DNA of 64,000 nucleotides from Winogradskyella sediminis (GTDB lineage Bacteria; Bacteroidota; Bacteroidia; Flavobacteriales; Flavobacteriaceae). Position 1 is the first letter of the stretch. Each line of letters opens with the position of its first letter. Below are positions 18,773 to 28,702 of the stretch, piece after piece. The position numbers were made by a program, and so were the translations under genes. The stretch is taken from the NCBI RefSeq assembly GCF_003387355.1, contig NZ_QUNH01000002.1, positions 1,148,728-1,212,727 on the forward strand. The letters are read 5' to 3'. Under the pieces are notes generated by a model that ran no database searches, was not told the DNA's origin, and saw only the letters and a program-made list of their open reading frames with translations.

Positions 18773-20692
18773 ATGAGTAAGATTATTGGAATTGATTTAG
18801 GTACAACTAACTCTTGTGTTTCTGTAATGGAAGGTAATGAGCCTGTTGTAATCCCAAACGCTGAAGGTAAGAGAACAACACCTTCAGTTATCGCTTTCGT
18901 TGAAGGTGGTGAAATTAAAGTTGGAGATCCAGCAAAAAGACAAGCCGTTACTAACCCAACAAAAACCGTTTATTCTATTAAACGTTTTATGGGGAATAAG
19001 TATTCTGAGTCTAAAAGCGAAGCAGAGCGTGTACCATATAAAGTGGTTAAAGGTGATAACGATACTCCTAGAGTAGATATCGATGGACGTTTATATACAC
19101 CTCAAGAATTATCAGCAATGATTCTTCAGAAAATGAAGAAAACTGCTGAAGATTATTTAGGACAAGATGTGTCTGAAGCTGTAATTACAGTACCAGCATA
19201 TTTTAACGATGCACAACGTCAGGCTACAAAAGAAGCTGGTGAGATTGCAGGTTTAAAAGTTCGTAGAATTATTAACGAACCAACAGCAGCAGCCTTAGCA
19301 TACGGAATGGATAAAAAAGGTACAGATCAAAAAATCGTAGTATTCGATTTTGGTGGAGGTACACATGATGTTTCTATCTTAGAATTAGGTGATGGAGTAT
19401 TTGAAGTATTATCGACAGACGGAGATACGCACTTAGGAGGTGATGATGTTGATGAAAGAATCATTGATTGGTTAGCAGAAGAATTTATCGCTGACGAAGA
19501 TATGGACTTACGTAAAGACCCAATGGCTTTACAACGTTTAAAAGAAGCTGCTGAAAAGGCGAAGATAGAATTATCTTCTTCTTCTCAAACAGAGATTAAC
19601 TTACCTTATGTTACGGCTACAGCAAGTGGACCAAAACACTTGGTACGTACCTTAACACGTTCTAAATTTGAACAGTTAATTGATGATTTAATCAAACGTA
19701 CAATCGAACCATGTGAATCTGCATTAAAAGCAGCAGGTTTATCAAAATCTGATATCGATGAAATCATTTTGGTTGGTGGTTCTACACGTATCCCAGCAGT
19801 TGTAACAGCAGTAGAGAAGTTCTTCGGTAAAGCGCCTAGTAAAGGGGTGAATCCTGATGAGGTTGTATCTTTAGGTGCAGGTATCCAAGGTGGTGTATTA
19901 ACAGGTGATGTAAAAGACGTTCTTTTATTAGATGTTACACCATTATCTCTTGGTATTGAAACTATGGGTAATGTAATGACGAAGTTGATTGAGGCAAATA
20001 CCACGATTCCGACTAAGAAATCGCAAGTATTCTCAACAGCAGCAGATAATCAGCCTTCTGTGGAGATTCACGTTTTACAAGGTGAGCGTCCGATGGCAGC
20101 AGATAACAAAACAATTGGTCGTTTCCACTTAGATGGTATTCCACCAGCAAGACGAGGAACACCTCAGATTGAAGTAACATTTGATATTGATGCTAATGGT
20201 ATCATCAAAGTATCTGCAACAGATAAAGCAACAAATAAATCACAAGATATTAGAATCGAAGCATCATCTGGATTAACAGAAGAGGAAATCCAAAAAATGA
20301 AGCAAGATGCTGAAGCTAATGCAGAAGCGGATGCTAAAGCAGCAGAGAATGCTAAAAAATTAAATGAGGCAGATTCTATGATTTTCCAAACTGAAAGTCA
20401 ACTGAAAGAATTTGGAGATAAGTTATCTGATGATAAGAAAAAGCCAATTGAAGAGGCTCTTGAAGAATTGAAGAAGGCATACGAAACTAAAGATATCGCA
20501 GTTATCGAGCCAGCTTTAGAGAAAATCAATGAAGCTTGGAAAGTAGCAAGTGAAGAAATGTATAAAGCTCAGGCAGAAGCACAAGGAGGAGCGCCAGAAG
20601 GTGGACCAACCGATGCAGGAGCAGGTGCTAAAGGACAAGCCGCTGACGAGAATAGTGATGTTGAAGATGTAGATTTTGAAGAAGTGAAGTAA
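18773..20692 (+). CDS. dnaK: Molecular chaperone DnaK (Hsp70)
   Basis: 639 residues, full length. It starts [21 protein letters not shown] with the phosphate-1 loop. [22 protein letters not shown] and [10 protein letters not shown] mark the ATPase domain. [31 protein letters not shown] opens the substrate-binding domain, and the tail is the usual acidic [14 protein letters not shown]. The ATPase cycle drives folding of client proteins together with DnaJ and GrpE, neither of which is adjacent. It stands alone with a strong terminator behind it. Codon use looks more biased than that of its neighbours, as expected for a highly expressed gene. Confidence 0.98.
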   Translation: MSKIIGIDLGTTNSCVSVMEGNEPVVIPNAEGKRTTPSVIAFVEGGEIKVGDPAKRQAVTNPTKTVYSIKRFMGNKYSESKSEAERVPYKVVKGDNDTPRVDIDGRLYTPQELSAMILQKMKKTAEDYLGQDVSEAVITVPAYFNDAQRQATKEAGEIAGLKVRRIINEPTAAALAYGMDKKGTDQKIVVFDFGGGTHDVSILELGDGVFEVLSTDGDTHLGGDDVDERIIDWLAEEFIADEDMDLRKDPMALQRLKEAAEKAKIELSSSSQTEINLPYVTATASGPKHLVRTLTRSKFEQLIDDLIKRTIEPCESALKAAGLSKSDIDEIILVGGSTRIPAVVTAVEKFFGKAPSKGVNPDEVVSLGAGIQGGVLTGDVKDVLLLDVTPLSLGIETMGNVMTKLIEANTTIPTKKSQVFSTAADNQPSVEIHVLQGERPMAADNKTIGRFHLDGIPPARRGTPQIEVTFDIDANGIIKVSATDKATNKSQDIRIEASSGLTEEEIQKMKQDAEANAEADAKAAENAKKLNEADSMIFQTESQLKEFGDKLSDDKKKPIEEALEELKKAYETKDIAVIEPALEKINEAWKVASEEMYKAQAEAQGGAPEGGPTDAGAGAKGQAADENSDVEDVDFEEVK

Positions 20693-20778
20693 GCGGTAAA
20701 CTAAATTTTCTTAGAAAATTTTAGTGATTCCTAGATCTCGAATTTAATTTGGGACGTCACTTAAACCATAAGTTAAAA

Positions 20779-20811
20779 AACGCAATCATTAATTTGGTTG
20801 CGTTTTTTTAT
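20779..20811 (+). terminator. dnaK terminator
   Basis: 9-bp stem (AACGCAATC with GGTTGCGTT, one G.T pair) followed by a run of seven T. A second AT-rich inverted repeat (about 20700-20724) lies between it and the dnaK stop. Confidence 0.8.
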
Positions 20812-20944
20812 TTTTAAAGTTTCAGAGTCAGATTTAAAGATGCAATATTATTCAAAATATTCTAATATTAATCAGAATGCATCGATTTGCTCGAAACGAC
20901 GGCTCAATTTTTGTACTTTCACAGCGACTAAATTCAAATTATAA

Positions 20945-22174
20945 ATGTCATTTTCAAATCATATAAAATCAAGCCTGCAACCCAAACGCTTAGCTGTAAA
21001 ACTCAATGCAAAAGGCGAACAATTTGTCGTTAAGGGACATCCTTGGGTCTTCTCAAATAGCATTGTTAAAATTAATGATAATGCTAAAACAGGTGATTTA
21101 GCAATTGTTTTCAGCAAAAATAAAAACAAAGTTATTGGCCTTGGCTTATACGATGCTCATTCGCCAATTAGAATTAAGATGATTCATCAAGCAGAAACCA
21201 AAGTTGAAATCAATGCAGCTTTTTTTTATCAGAAAATTCAATTAGCTTTTAATAAACGCTTAGAGCTATTTCAAACCAACACTAATAGTTATAGATTGTT
21301 ATTTGGTGAAAATGACGGTTTTCCGGGTTTAATTGCAGATGTGTATAACCAAGTCTTAGTCGTAAAATTATATTCAGAAATTTGGTTACCTTATCTAGAT
21401 TCCATTTTGAAAAGTTTACAGGAGGTGTCTAAATCCAAGACTATTGTAATGCGTTTAAGTAGAGGTTTAAAGCTTAGTCAGAATCACGCTATAAAAGATG
21501 GTGAGGTTGTGTATGGTTTACTTGAAAATGAAGTAGTAGAATTTGTAGAACATGACGTGAATTTTTCAGCTAATGTTATAAAAGGGCATAAAACAGGCTA
21601 CTTTTTAGATCATAGAGATAACAGGCGACGTGTTGGAAAATTAAGTAAAAATAAAACGGTATTGGATGTCTTTTCTTATGCAGGTGGATTTTCAGTACAT
21701 GCCTTAGCAAATGGAGCTACTGAGGTTACGAGTTTGGATATTAGTAAACAAGCTTTAGATATAGCACGCCAAAATGGAAAACTAAATAATTATTCTGGAA
21801 AGCATAAAACCATTTCTGGAGATGCTTTTGCCCAAATGAAATCTTTAATACAGAACGGGAAAACCTATGATGTTGTGGTGATAGATCCTCCAAGTTTTGC
21901 AAAACAACAATCCGAAATTGATTTAGCTAAAAAGAAATATGCACAGCTAGCTGAACTCGGAGAGCAGCTTACCGCAAAAGAAGGGCTTTTGGTCTTGGCG
22001 TCATGTTCTTCTCGAGTTATGGCGCAATCATTTTTTGATTTAAATGCTCAGGTTTTAAATTCTAAATCGCGACTTTTTGAAACCTTCTTGAAAACTACTC
22101 ATGATATTGATCATCCAATTTCATTTGTAGAAGGTGCATATCTAAAATGTGGATATTATCAGTTTTTAGAATAA
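20945..22174 (+). CDS. rlmI: RlmI-type 23S rRNA (cytosine-C5) methyltransferase
   Basis: 409 residues. An N-terminal PUA domain (LNAKGEQFVVKGHPWVFSNSI) is followed by an SAM-dependent Rossmann methyltransferase domain with GHKTGYFLDHRDNRR, VLDVFSYAGGFSVHALANGA and the catalytic-loop DPPSFAKQ. The family methylates C1962 of 23S rRNA in E. coli. Start MSFSNHIKSSLQ is the only sensible ATG. It appears to be a single-gene unit. Confidence 0.92.
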   Translation: MSFSNHIKSSLQPKRLAVKLNAKGEQFVVKGHPWVFSNSIVKINDNAKTGDLAIVFSKNKNKVIGLGLYDAHSPIRIKMIHQAETKVEINAAFFYQKIQLAFNKRLELFQTNTNSYRLLFGENDGFPGLIADVYNQVLVVKLYSEIWLPYLDSILKSLQEVSKSKTIVMRLSRGLKLSQNHAIKDGEVVYGLLENEVVEFVEHDVNFSANVIKGHKTGYFLDHRDNRRRVGKLSKNKTVLDVFSYAGGFSVHALANGATEVTSLDISKQALDIARQNGKLNNYSGKHKTISGDAFAQMKSLIQNGKTYDVVVIDPPSFAKQQSEIDLAKKKYAQLAELGEQLTAKEGLLVLASCSSRVMAQSFFDLNAQVLNSKSRLFETFLKTTHDIDHPISFVEGAYLKCGYYQFLE

Positions 22175-22179
22175 AAGTG

Positions 22180-22211
22180 TTATGCATGCATAATATTTTT
22201 TTATATATTTG
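22180..22211 (+). promoter_or_regulatory. Palindromic operator candidate and -7 element upstream of the nitronate monooxygenase gene
   Basis: A perfect 14-base palindrome TTATGCATGCATAA (22180-22193) lies just upstream of a perfect TATATTTG -7 element (22204-22211), 17 bases before the ATG at 22228. The palindrome overlaps the expected -33 region, the position of a repressor or activator site. Confidence 0.45.
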
Positions 22212-22227
22212 AATAAACTAATAATGT

Positions 22228-23175
22228 ATGCAAACTAAACTAACCGAACTTCTCGATATCAAACACCCAGTGATTCAGGCACCAATGTTTTTGGTTTCTA
22301 ATGTTGCGATGGTTACAGAAGCCATGAAATCCGGAATAGCTGGCTGTATTCCGGCATTAAATTACCGAACTTTAGAAGAATTAAGAGATGCCATACAAAC
22401 GTTGAAGAAAAATAAAGTTGAAGGAGGGGCATTTGGATTTAACTTAATTGTTAACAAATCTAACGTTAAGTACAAAGGTCAACTAGAAGTACTTTGTGAA
22501 GAAGGTTGTGACTTTATTATCACCTCATTAGGAAGTCCAGAAGAAACGATTAAACAAGCACATGCAGCTGGTATTAAGGTGTTTTGCGATGTTACCGATT
22601 TAAAATTTGCCAAAAAAGTAGAACATTTAGGAGCAGATGCTGCTATCGCTGTAAATAATGAAGCTGGTGGACATAGAGGAAATTTATCACCAAAAGAATT
22701 AACCAATCAATTGAGTAAAGCCTTAGAAATTCCTGTAATTTCAGCAGGAGGCGTAGGGTGTAAGGCTGATATAGATAAAATGCTAAGCTATGGTGCAGAA
22801 GGAGTTTCTGTAGGTAGTCCTTTTATTGCGTCTATAGAAGCTGGTGTCACAGAAGAGTACAAACAAGCATGTGTAGAATATGGAGCTAAAGACATTATTA
22901 TGACCGAACGTATTTCTGGCACACCATGTACAGTGATTAATACTCCATATGTTCAGAAAATTGGCACAAAAGCTACTTGGCTAGAAAATCTATTAAATAA
23001 AAACAAGAGTTTAAAGAAATGGGTAAAAATGATTCGTTTTTCTATAGGTATGAAAGCTACTGAAAATGCTGCGAAAAAGGCGACCTACAAAACCGTTTGG
23101 GTTGCAGGTCCTAGTATTGAACATACTCATAAAATTCTTCCAGTTAAAGCTATTGTTGACAAGTTAGTGTATTAG
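22228..23175 (+). CDS. Nitronate monooxygenase family flavoprotein (YrpB/FabK-like)
   Basis: 315 residues forming a TIM barrel. Signatures are the N-terminal IKHPVIQAPMFLVSNVAMV, NNEAGGHRG with the catalytic-type His, and the FMN phosphate-binding ISAGGVGCKADIDKMLSYGAEGVSVGSPFIAS. The family contains nitronate monooxygenases, 2-nitropropane dioxygenases and FabK-type enoyl-ACP reductases; the AGGH motif favours the nitronate monooxygenase side. Substrate not established. It is preceded by a palindrome and a -7 element. Confidence 0.88.
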   Translation: MQTKLTELLDIKHPVIQAPMFLVSNVAMVTEAMKSGIAGCIPALNYRTLEELRDAIQTLKKNKVEGGAFGFNLIVNKSNVKYKGQLEVLCEEGCDFIITSLGSPEETIKQAHAAGIKVFCDVTDLKFAKKVEHLGADAAIAVNNEAGGHRGNLSPKELTNQLSKALEIPVISAGGVGCKADIDKMLSYGAEGVSVGSPFIASIEAGVTEEYKQACVEYGAKDIIMTERISGTPCTVINTPYVQKIGTKATWLENLLNKNKSLKKWVKMIRFSIGMKATENAAKKATYKTVWVAGPSIEHTHKILPVKAIVDKLVY

Positions 23176-23312
23176 TCATTATATATAGAAAAAAGTAAAT
23201 TTAGAACAGCATAGATGATTTATAAATCACTGGTAATAATTTGTTTGTAACAAAACTATAGGTTTCACGACGTATAATGTACAACACATGTTTAATCAAA
23301 AAAAAATACGTT

Positions 23313-23633
23313 ATGATACATAAAGGAGCATTAGTATTAGGTGCCATATTAGGAGCTACGGCAGGAGTTTTATTGGCACCAGAAAAAGGAAGTGTAACAA
23401 GAGAAAAACTTAAAAAAGAAGGGAAAGAAATTAAAAATCAAATAACTTCTGATTTTGTAGAAGTAAAAGAAGATTTATCTAAAGCCGCTGTATCTGGCAA
23501 AGAAAAATTAAAACAAGATTTAGAAGATTTTGCTTCAAAGTCTAGTTACAAAACAGAGCAAGCAATTACCTTGTTAGAAAAACAATTAGCCATTCTCAAA
23601 TCAAAAAATAAGACACTTCAAAAGCAAGTTTAA
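23313..23633 (+). CDS. YtxH-domain protein
   Basis: 106 residues from the ATG at 23313, chosen because the family begins just before the Gly-rich helix; an in-frame ATG at 23277 would add 12 atypical residues. The N-terminal hydrophobic segment GALVLGAILGATAGVLLAPEKGS is the YtxH signature, followed by a Lys/Glu-rich coiled-coil tail. Such proteins are small, membrane-associated and often stress-related; their biochemical role is unknown. A strong terminator follows. Confidence 0.85.
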   Translation: MIHKGALVLGAILGATAGVLLAPEKGSVTREKLKKEGKEIKNQITSDFVEVKEDLSKAAVSGKEKLKQDLEDFASKSSYKTEQAITLLEKQLAILKSKNKTLQKQV

Positions 23634-23648
23634 GATGAAGTATAACGA

Positions 23649-23679
23649 TGCAAATTCTTTTTAGAATTTGCATTTTTTA
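23649..23679 (+). terminator. Terminator of the YtxH gene
   Basis: 9-bp perfect stem TGCAAATTC/GAATTTGCA with a 6-base loop and a following run of six T. Confidence 0.85.
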
Positions 23680-24097
23680 TTGCTACATAATTTTTGAATG
23701 TATATAAAATAACTTGATCCTCTTTTAAATTAAATATTAATTAAATTTTTCACCACAAAAACACTAATATTTCATGTTTGTTTAGCTTTAGTTAATACTC
23801 AATAACCAAAGAACTCAAATTTTATAATATATTGTGTGTTTATTTTTATTTTAAGTCTAACTTTCTTAATTTCACGTATATATAAATTTTATTACAATTT
23901 GTAATTTTAATCCTGTTATTAAGATTTAAATGTTTGTAGTAAAATATTTTTTGTATTTTAACATTTTATTATAAAAATTTAACACCCCAATTCTAATCAC
24001 TTATATTTTCTTTTTCGAGCATATGGCTTGTAGATTTTCAGAAATTTTATTTTAAAAGAAAGCACCAAATATGGTGTTATATTGTGTTGGTTAAGAC

Positions 24098-24105
24098 TAG
24101 GTTTG
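24098..24105 (+). promoter_or_regulatory. -7 element (TAGGTTTG) of the PAS kinase operon
   Basis: A perfect TAnnTTTG match 15 bases before the ATG at 24121. No well-spaced -33 TTG is seen. Confidence 0.4.
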
Positions 24106-24120
24106 ATTTAAGGAAGATAA

Positions 24121-27100
24121 ATGAAAATATTAGAGAAATCGATTAAGTATAAATACCTACTATTTGTATCTACATTTATTTTAATAATTCTTGCTATGTT
24201 GCTTTTTATTCAGCATAGTATAAATTCTCAAATTACGGATGCCCATTTAATAAATGTTTCTGGTCGTCAACGTATGTTAAGTCAGAACTTAACAAAATTA
24301 GCCTATAAAATTAACTACAACGAGGTTGAAGAGAATAATGAGAAGTATATAAAGACTTTAGATTCTATATTAACAGAATGGGAAACGAGGCATCGCTACC
24401 TCCATGACATTAATAAAGATAAATGGAAAAATAAGACCATTGATTCTTTATTGTTAATTAATGAAAAATATCAAGAAGGCATCTATACAGCAGGAATGCG
24501 TATTGTTGAAAATTCTGATAAAAGCAATTTGCAAAACGACGTTAATCTAATCTCTAGTTTAGAAGAGCCATATTTACTTAATACCGATATTCTAGTCTTA
24601 GAATATCAAAAAGCTACCGAAGACCATTTACAAAGATTAAAAACAAATATTTACTTATTTGTTGGTATTGCTTTACTTATTGTATTAGGTCAATTTTTAT
24701 TTATGGTGATGCCTATCACCCGAAAATTATTTGAAAGAAATAAGGCTTTAAAGAGAGCTAATACATCTTTAGAGGCATCTGAAGAAAAATTGTCTCAAAA
24801 TATTTCTGAGCTCAAGAGGTTAAAATCTAATATTGAATCTAGTGAATTTTTTAATCAGATGTTTATTGAGCAACTTCCAACACCTGTGGCAATGCTAGAT
24901 AAGGATTTACGTTATATTTCGGTTTCTAGAGAATGGATTAAAGTATTTAAACTGGAAGGAGAAGAGGTTATTGGTAAATTACATTATGATGTATTTCCGG
25001 AGATTAGTGAAGAATGGCGAGAAATAAATAGACGTTGTCTTAAAGGTGAAAAAAACCGTTGTGATGAAGCTCCTTTTTTTAGAAAAGATGGTTCTGTACA
25101 GTGGGTATATTGGGACACCATTCCTTGGTATAATACTGAAGGTGCTATTGGTGGTATCGTAATAAGTACTGGTGATATTACGAATTTAAAAAACAATGAA
25201 ACTAAAAATAAGCGTATAAAAGATATATTATATAAAATTAACGAGGTGGCAAGAATTGGAGCCTGGGAAGTTGATTTAGTAAATAATAAATCCTTTTTAA
25301 GCGATGCGGTGCGAGACATACATGGTATATCAAAAGATTATAAAATAAGTACAGAAAAGGGGATTCAATTTTATAAAGAAGGAAAAAGTAGGGACACACT
25401 TATTAAAGCACTGAATGCTGCTATAAATGACGGCACACCCTATGATCTAGAGTTAGAAATGGTTAATACCAAAGGAGAGGTGATATGGGTACGCTCAATT
25501 TGCCAAATAGAAAGCGTTAATGGGAAAAGTGTTAGACTATATGGGTTAATGCAAGATATTAATAATAGAAAACTCTCACAGCTAGCATTAAAAAAGGCAA
25601 ATGCAGAATTGAACGCTATATTTAACACTAAAGCAATAGGCATTATTACAACAGACTTAGATCGTAACATAAATAAATTTAATCCAGGTGCCGAAATTCT
25701 TACAGGATACTCGGCTTCCGAAGTCATAGGAAAGGAAACTCCAAGGTTATTTCATTTAACACCTGAATTAGATGCTTTTAAGGCAGATATAGCAAAGCGT
25801 TATGGCAAAGATGAAGAAGGCTTTGATGCACAACTAGAAATGTCAAAATATAATGATTTTGATATGCGCGAATGGAATTACCTAAGAAAAGATGGAAGCC
25901 TTTTACCTGTGCAGTCAACATTAACGTCCATTAAGGATGAAGAAGGTAACCATATTGGGTATTTGGGTGTCTCAACAGATATTACAGAGAAAAAAATTAC
26001 AGAGAACGAATTAATTCGAAAAAATCAATTACTAAATTTTGCCGAAGAAATCACCTTAATGGGCAATTGGCAATGGGATACGGTAGCAGATTGTGTTCGC
26101 TGGTCTGATAGCTTATATAAAATTTTTCAACTCGATGAAACGATACGAGAATTAAGTTTTCAAACGTATTTTGACTTTGTACATCCTGATGATAGAGATA
26201 TCGTTACTGCGTACTTTAATAATATAGAACACGATAAACGACTCAATGTATTTACCCATCGCATTATTGCAGGTGATGGTAAGGAAAAATATATAGAGCT
26301 TTTAGGAGAGGTGATTACTGACGAAAATGGTGATATTGTAGAAATGATAGGTACCTGTCAAGATATTTCTGCTTCCAAAGCTGCTGAGAAAAAATTATAC
26401 GAAGCACATACACAACTAAAGGCTATATTCAATTCAGGACCTATAGCGATAATGTCTTCGGATAATAGCGGGATTCTAAATCACTTTAATTCGGGTGCTG
26501 AAATTTTACTCGGTTATAAAAAAGAAGAGGTTGTAGGCATTAAAGAACCGGAAATTTTTCACATCGAAGAAGAATTGGAAAATTTTAGAATAGACATTGC
26601 AAAAAAATACAATAAAGATTTAGAAGGTTTTGATCCTTATTTAGAAATAGCTAAAAATAATGCCTTTGATACCAGAGAGTGGACTTTCAGAAGAAAAGAT
26701 GGTTCTACATTTCCTGTAGAATTAACATTAACCGCCATTAAAAATAGTGAAGGAGAGAAAATAGGATTTTTGGGAGTGTCAACAGATATTTCTGAACGTA
26801 AAAAAGCAGAGCTTGAAATCATTAGAAAAAATCAATTATTAAGTTTTGCTGAAGAGTTGAGTCTTATGGGCAATTGGCGGTCAGATTTTGTGAATAATAA
26901 AGTTGAATATTCTAGATACATGTTTTGTATTCTTGGCTTAAATGAAGATGCAGAAATAAATTATGACACCTACTTTAACTGTATTCATCCAGAAGACCTT
27001 GAATTAGTTGTTAAACACCGTGAAAAGGTTTTTAAAGATAAAATATTTGAGGATATCGTTCACAGAATTAAGTTGGCTAATGGTACAGAAAAAATAGTAC

Positions 27101-28278
27101 AAATACGCGCAGAAGTAATTACAGATCACCATGGTAATATTACTGAAATATTTGGTACATGCCAAGATGTTACAGCTCAAAGAATGGCTGAAAATAAATT
27201 TAGAGGACTTTTAGAGTCGGCTCCAGATGCCATGGTTATTGTTAACGAAAAAGGACAAATACAACTTATAAACAAACAGGCAGAACGCTTGTTTGGGTAT
27301 TCTGCAGATGATTTATTTGAGGAATCTGTAGAGGTTCTTATACCTAATCAGTTATCTGGAAATGCAGACTTGCAGTCAAATACAATTTTTAAGAATGGAG
27401 ATTTAAGCTCACTAGGAGTAGAAAATATAAAAGAGTTTACAGGAAAAAACAAAGAAGGTAAAGAAATTCCTATTCAAGTAAGTTTAAGTCCTCTAAAAAC
27501 TGAAGAAGGTATATTAATTTCTGCAGCCATTAGAGATATTACAATTCAAAAATCAGCAAAATTAAAGATTATAAATGCAAAAAATGATTTAGAAAAATTA
27601 GCTCAGAAATTAATAATTCAAAATACACAATTGGCAGATTTTGCTCAGATTACATCACATAATTTACGTGCTCCAGTAAGTAATCTCAATGCACTTTTAG
27701 GGTTTTATAATGATTCTGATGAGGAAGAAAAAGCAATTTTAGTTAAGAAATTTCAGATGGTTACCAATCATCTTACAACCACATTAAACACTTTAGTAGA
27801 AGCAATTAAAGTTAGAAGTGATCATGAGAAAGAAAGAGAAGATATTAAATTTGACGATGTTTTAAAGTCCACTACCGAAATTTTAGCAGGTGAAATTATT
27901 GAAACCAATGCTATAATTAAGACCGATTTTTCAAAAGTTCCAATAATTAATTACAATAAAATTTATTTAGAAAGTATTTTTCTTAACTTGCTCAGTAATA
28001 CATTAAGATATAGATCAAAGGATCGTATTCCAGAGATTTATATTGAATCAGCTATTAATAACAGTCAAGTAGTTCTTAAAATCAGTGATAATGGCTTGGG
28101 TATCAATTTAGATAGACATGGTCATAAAATATTTGGTCTTAACCAAGTATTTCACAGACATCCAGATGCTAAAGGTATTGGTTTATATATGACCAAGACC
28201 CAAATAGAAGCTATGGGAGGAACCATTGCAGTTTCGAGTAAAGTTAATGAAGGGACAACATTTACAATACAGTTTTAA
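24121..28278 (+). CDS. Multi-PAS sensor histidine kinase
   Basis: 1385 residues. Two membrane helices (about 11-29 and 176-196) bracket a periplasmic PilJ/nitrate-sensor-like domain with the motif NVSGRQRMLSQNLTKLA. Then come seven PAS/PAC modules (about 245-358, 370-485, 490-615, 625-738, 742-868, 878-992, 1020-1140). A HisKA domain has FAQITSHNLRAPVSNL with the phosphoacceptor at about His1180, and a HATPase_c domain has NLLSNTLRYRS, DNGLGINLDRHG and GIGLYMTKTQIEAMGG. PAS modules 3-4 and 5-6 are clearly a tandem duplication of ~250 residues. It is followed after 2 bases by a single-domain response regulator, so the pair is an operon. Input signal unknown; phosphotransfer to that regulator is inferred. 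Confidence 0.93.
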   Translation: MKILEKSIKYKYLLFVSTFILIILAMLLFIQHSINSQITDAHLINVSGRQRMLSQNLTKLAYKINYNEVEENNEKYIKTLDSILTEWETRHRYLHDINKDKWKNKTIDSLLLINEKYQEGIYTAGMRIVENSDKSNLQNDVNLISSLEEPYLLNTDILVLEYQKATEDHLQRLKTNIYLFVGIALLIVLGQFLFMVMPITRKLFERNKALKRANTSLEASEEKLSQNISELKRLKSNIESSEFFNQMFIEQLPTPVAMLDKDLRYISVSREWIKVFKLEGEEVIGKLHYDVFPEISEEWREINRRCLKGEKNRCDEAPFFRKDGSVQWVYWDTIPWYNTEGAIGGIVISTGDITNLKNNETKNKRIKDILYKINEVARIGAWEVDLVNNKSFLSDAVRDIHGISKDYKISTEKGIQFYKEGKSRDTLIKALNAAINDGTPYDLELEMVNTKGEVIWVRSICQIESVNGKSVRLYGLMQDINNRKLSQLALKKANAELNAIFNTKAIGIITTDLDRNINKFNPGAEILTGYSASEVIGKETPRLFHLTPELDAFKADIAKRYGKDEEGFDAQLEMSKYNDFDMREWNYLRKDGSLLPVQSTLTSIKDEEGNHIGYLGVSTDITEKKITENELIRKNQLLNFAEEITLMGNWQWDTVADCVRWSDSLYKIFQLDETIRELSFQTYFDFVHPDDRDIVTAYFNNIEHDKRLNVFTHRIIAGDGKEKYIELLGEVITDENGDIVEMIGTCQDISASKAAEKKLYEAHTQLKAIFNSGPIAIMSSDNSGILNHFNSGAEILLGYKKEEVVGIKEPEIFHIEEELENFRIDIAKKYNKDLEGFDPYLEIAKNNAFDTREWTFRRKDGSTFPVELTLTAIKNSEGEKIGFLGVSTDISERKKAELEIIRKNQLLSFAEELSLMGNWRSDFVNNKVEYSRYMFCILGLNEDAEINYDTYFNCIHPEDLELVVKHREKVFKDKIFEDIVHRIKLANGTEKIVQIRAEVITDHHGNITEIFGTCQDVTAQRMAENKFRGLLESAPDAMVIVNEKGQIQLINKQAERLFGYSADDLFEESVEVLIPNQLSGNADLQSNTIFKNGDLSSLGVENIKEFTGKNKEGKEIPIQVSLSPLKTEEGILISAAIRDITIQKSAKLKIINAKNDLEKLAQKLIIQNTQLADFAQITSHNLRAPVSNLNALLGFYNDSDEEEKAILVKKFQMVTNHLTTTLNTLVEAIKVRSDHEKEREDIKFDDVLKSTTEILAGEIIETNAIIKTDFSKVPIINYNKIYLESIFLNLLSNTLRYRSKDRIPEIYIESAINNSQVVLKISDNGLGINLDRHGHKIFGLNQVFHRHPDAKGIGLYMTKTQIEAMGGTIAVSSKVNEGTTFTIQF

Positions 28279-28280
28279 AC

Positions 28281-28688
28281 ATGAGCAATCAGTACAATAT
28301 ATGTATTATTGATGATGATGATATCTATCAGTATACCATAACAAAAATTTTACAATCATTAAAACTCAATAAAAAAATTATTGCATTCTCAGATGGAGAG
28401 GAGGCTTTAGACTTCTTAATCGCCAACCTCTATAATGATGATGAGTTGCCCGACGTTATTTTTTTAGATATTAACATGCCTATAATGGATGGCTTCCAAT
28501 TTATGGAAGAATATGTAAAACTTAAACCAAAATGGAATAAGAAAATAACGATATATATGGTGTCTTCGTCTGTAGATCCTGTAGATATTGAAAGAGCAAA
28601 AAATATAAGTGAAATTTCAGATTATATTATAAAACCAATAAAAGCAGGTGAATTGCAAACGATAATGGCAAATCTTCAAAGAGAGTAA
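28281..28688 (+). CDS. Single-domain response regulator (CheY-like)
   Basis: 135 residues, a receiver domain alone. The acidic pocket is IIDDDD (11-14), the phosphoacceptor is Asp63 in IFLDINMP, and the switch residues lie in MVSSS and IIKPIKAGE. There is no output domain, so it must act by protein-protein contact or pass phosphate to another protein. It lies 2 bases after the PAS kinase, its likely phosphodonor. Confidence 0.95.
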   Translation: MSNQYNICIIDDDDIYQYTITKILQSLKLNKKIIAFSDGEEALDFLIANLYNDDELPDVIFLDINMPIMDGFQFMEEYVKLKPKWNKKITIYMVSSSVDPVDIERAKNISEISDYIIKPIKAGELQTIMANLQRE

Positions 28689-28702
28689 AAGCCTTTGTAG
28701 TT

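Larger units (their letters stand above)
23634..24120. other. 487-base AT-rich intergenic region
   Basis: It holds the terminator of the YtxH gene at its left end and a -7 element near its right end. Between these I see only very AT-rich sequence and no open frame or RNA structure that I can support. Confidence 0.6.
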
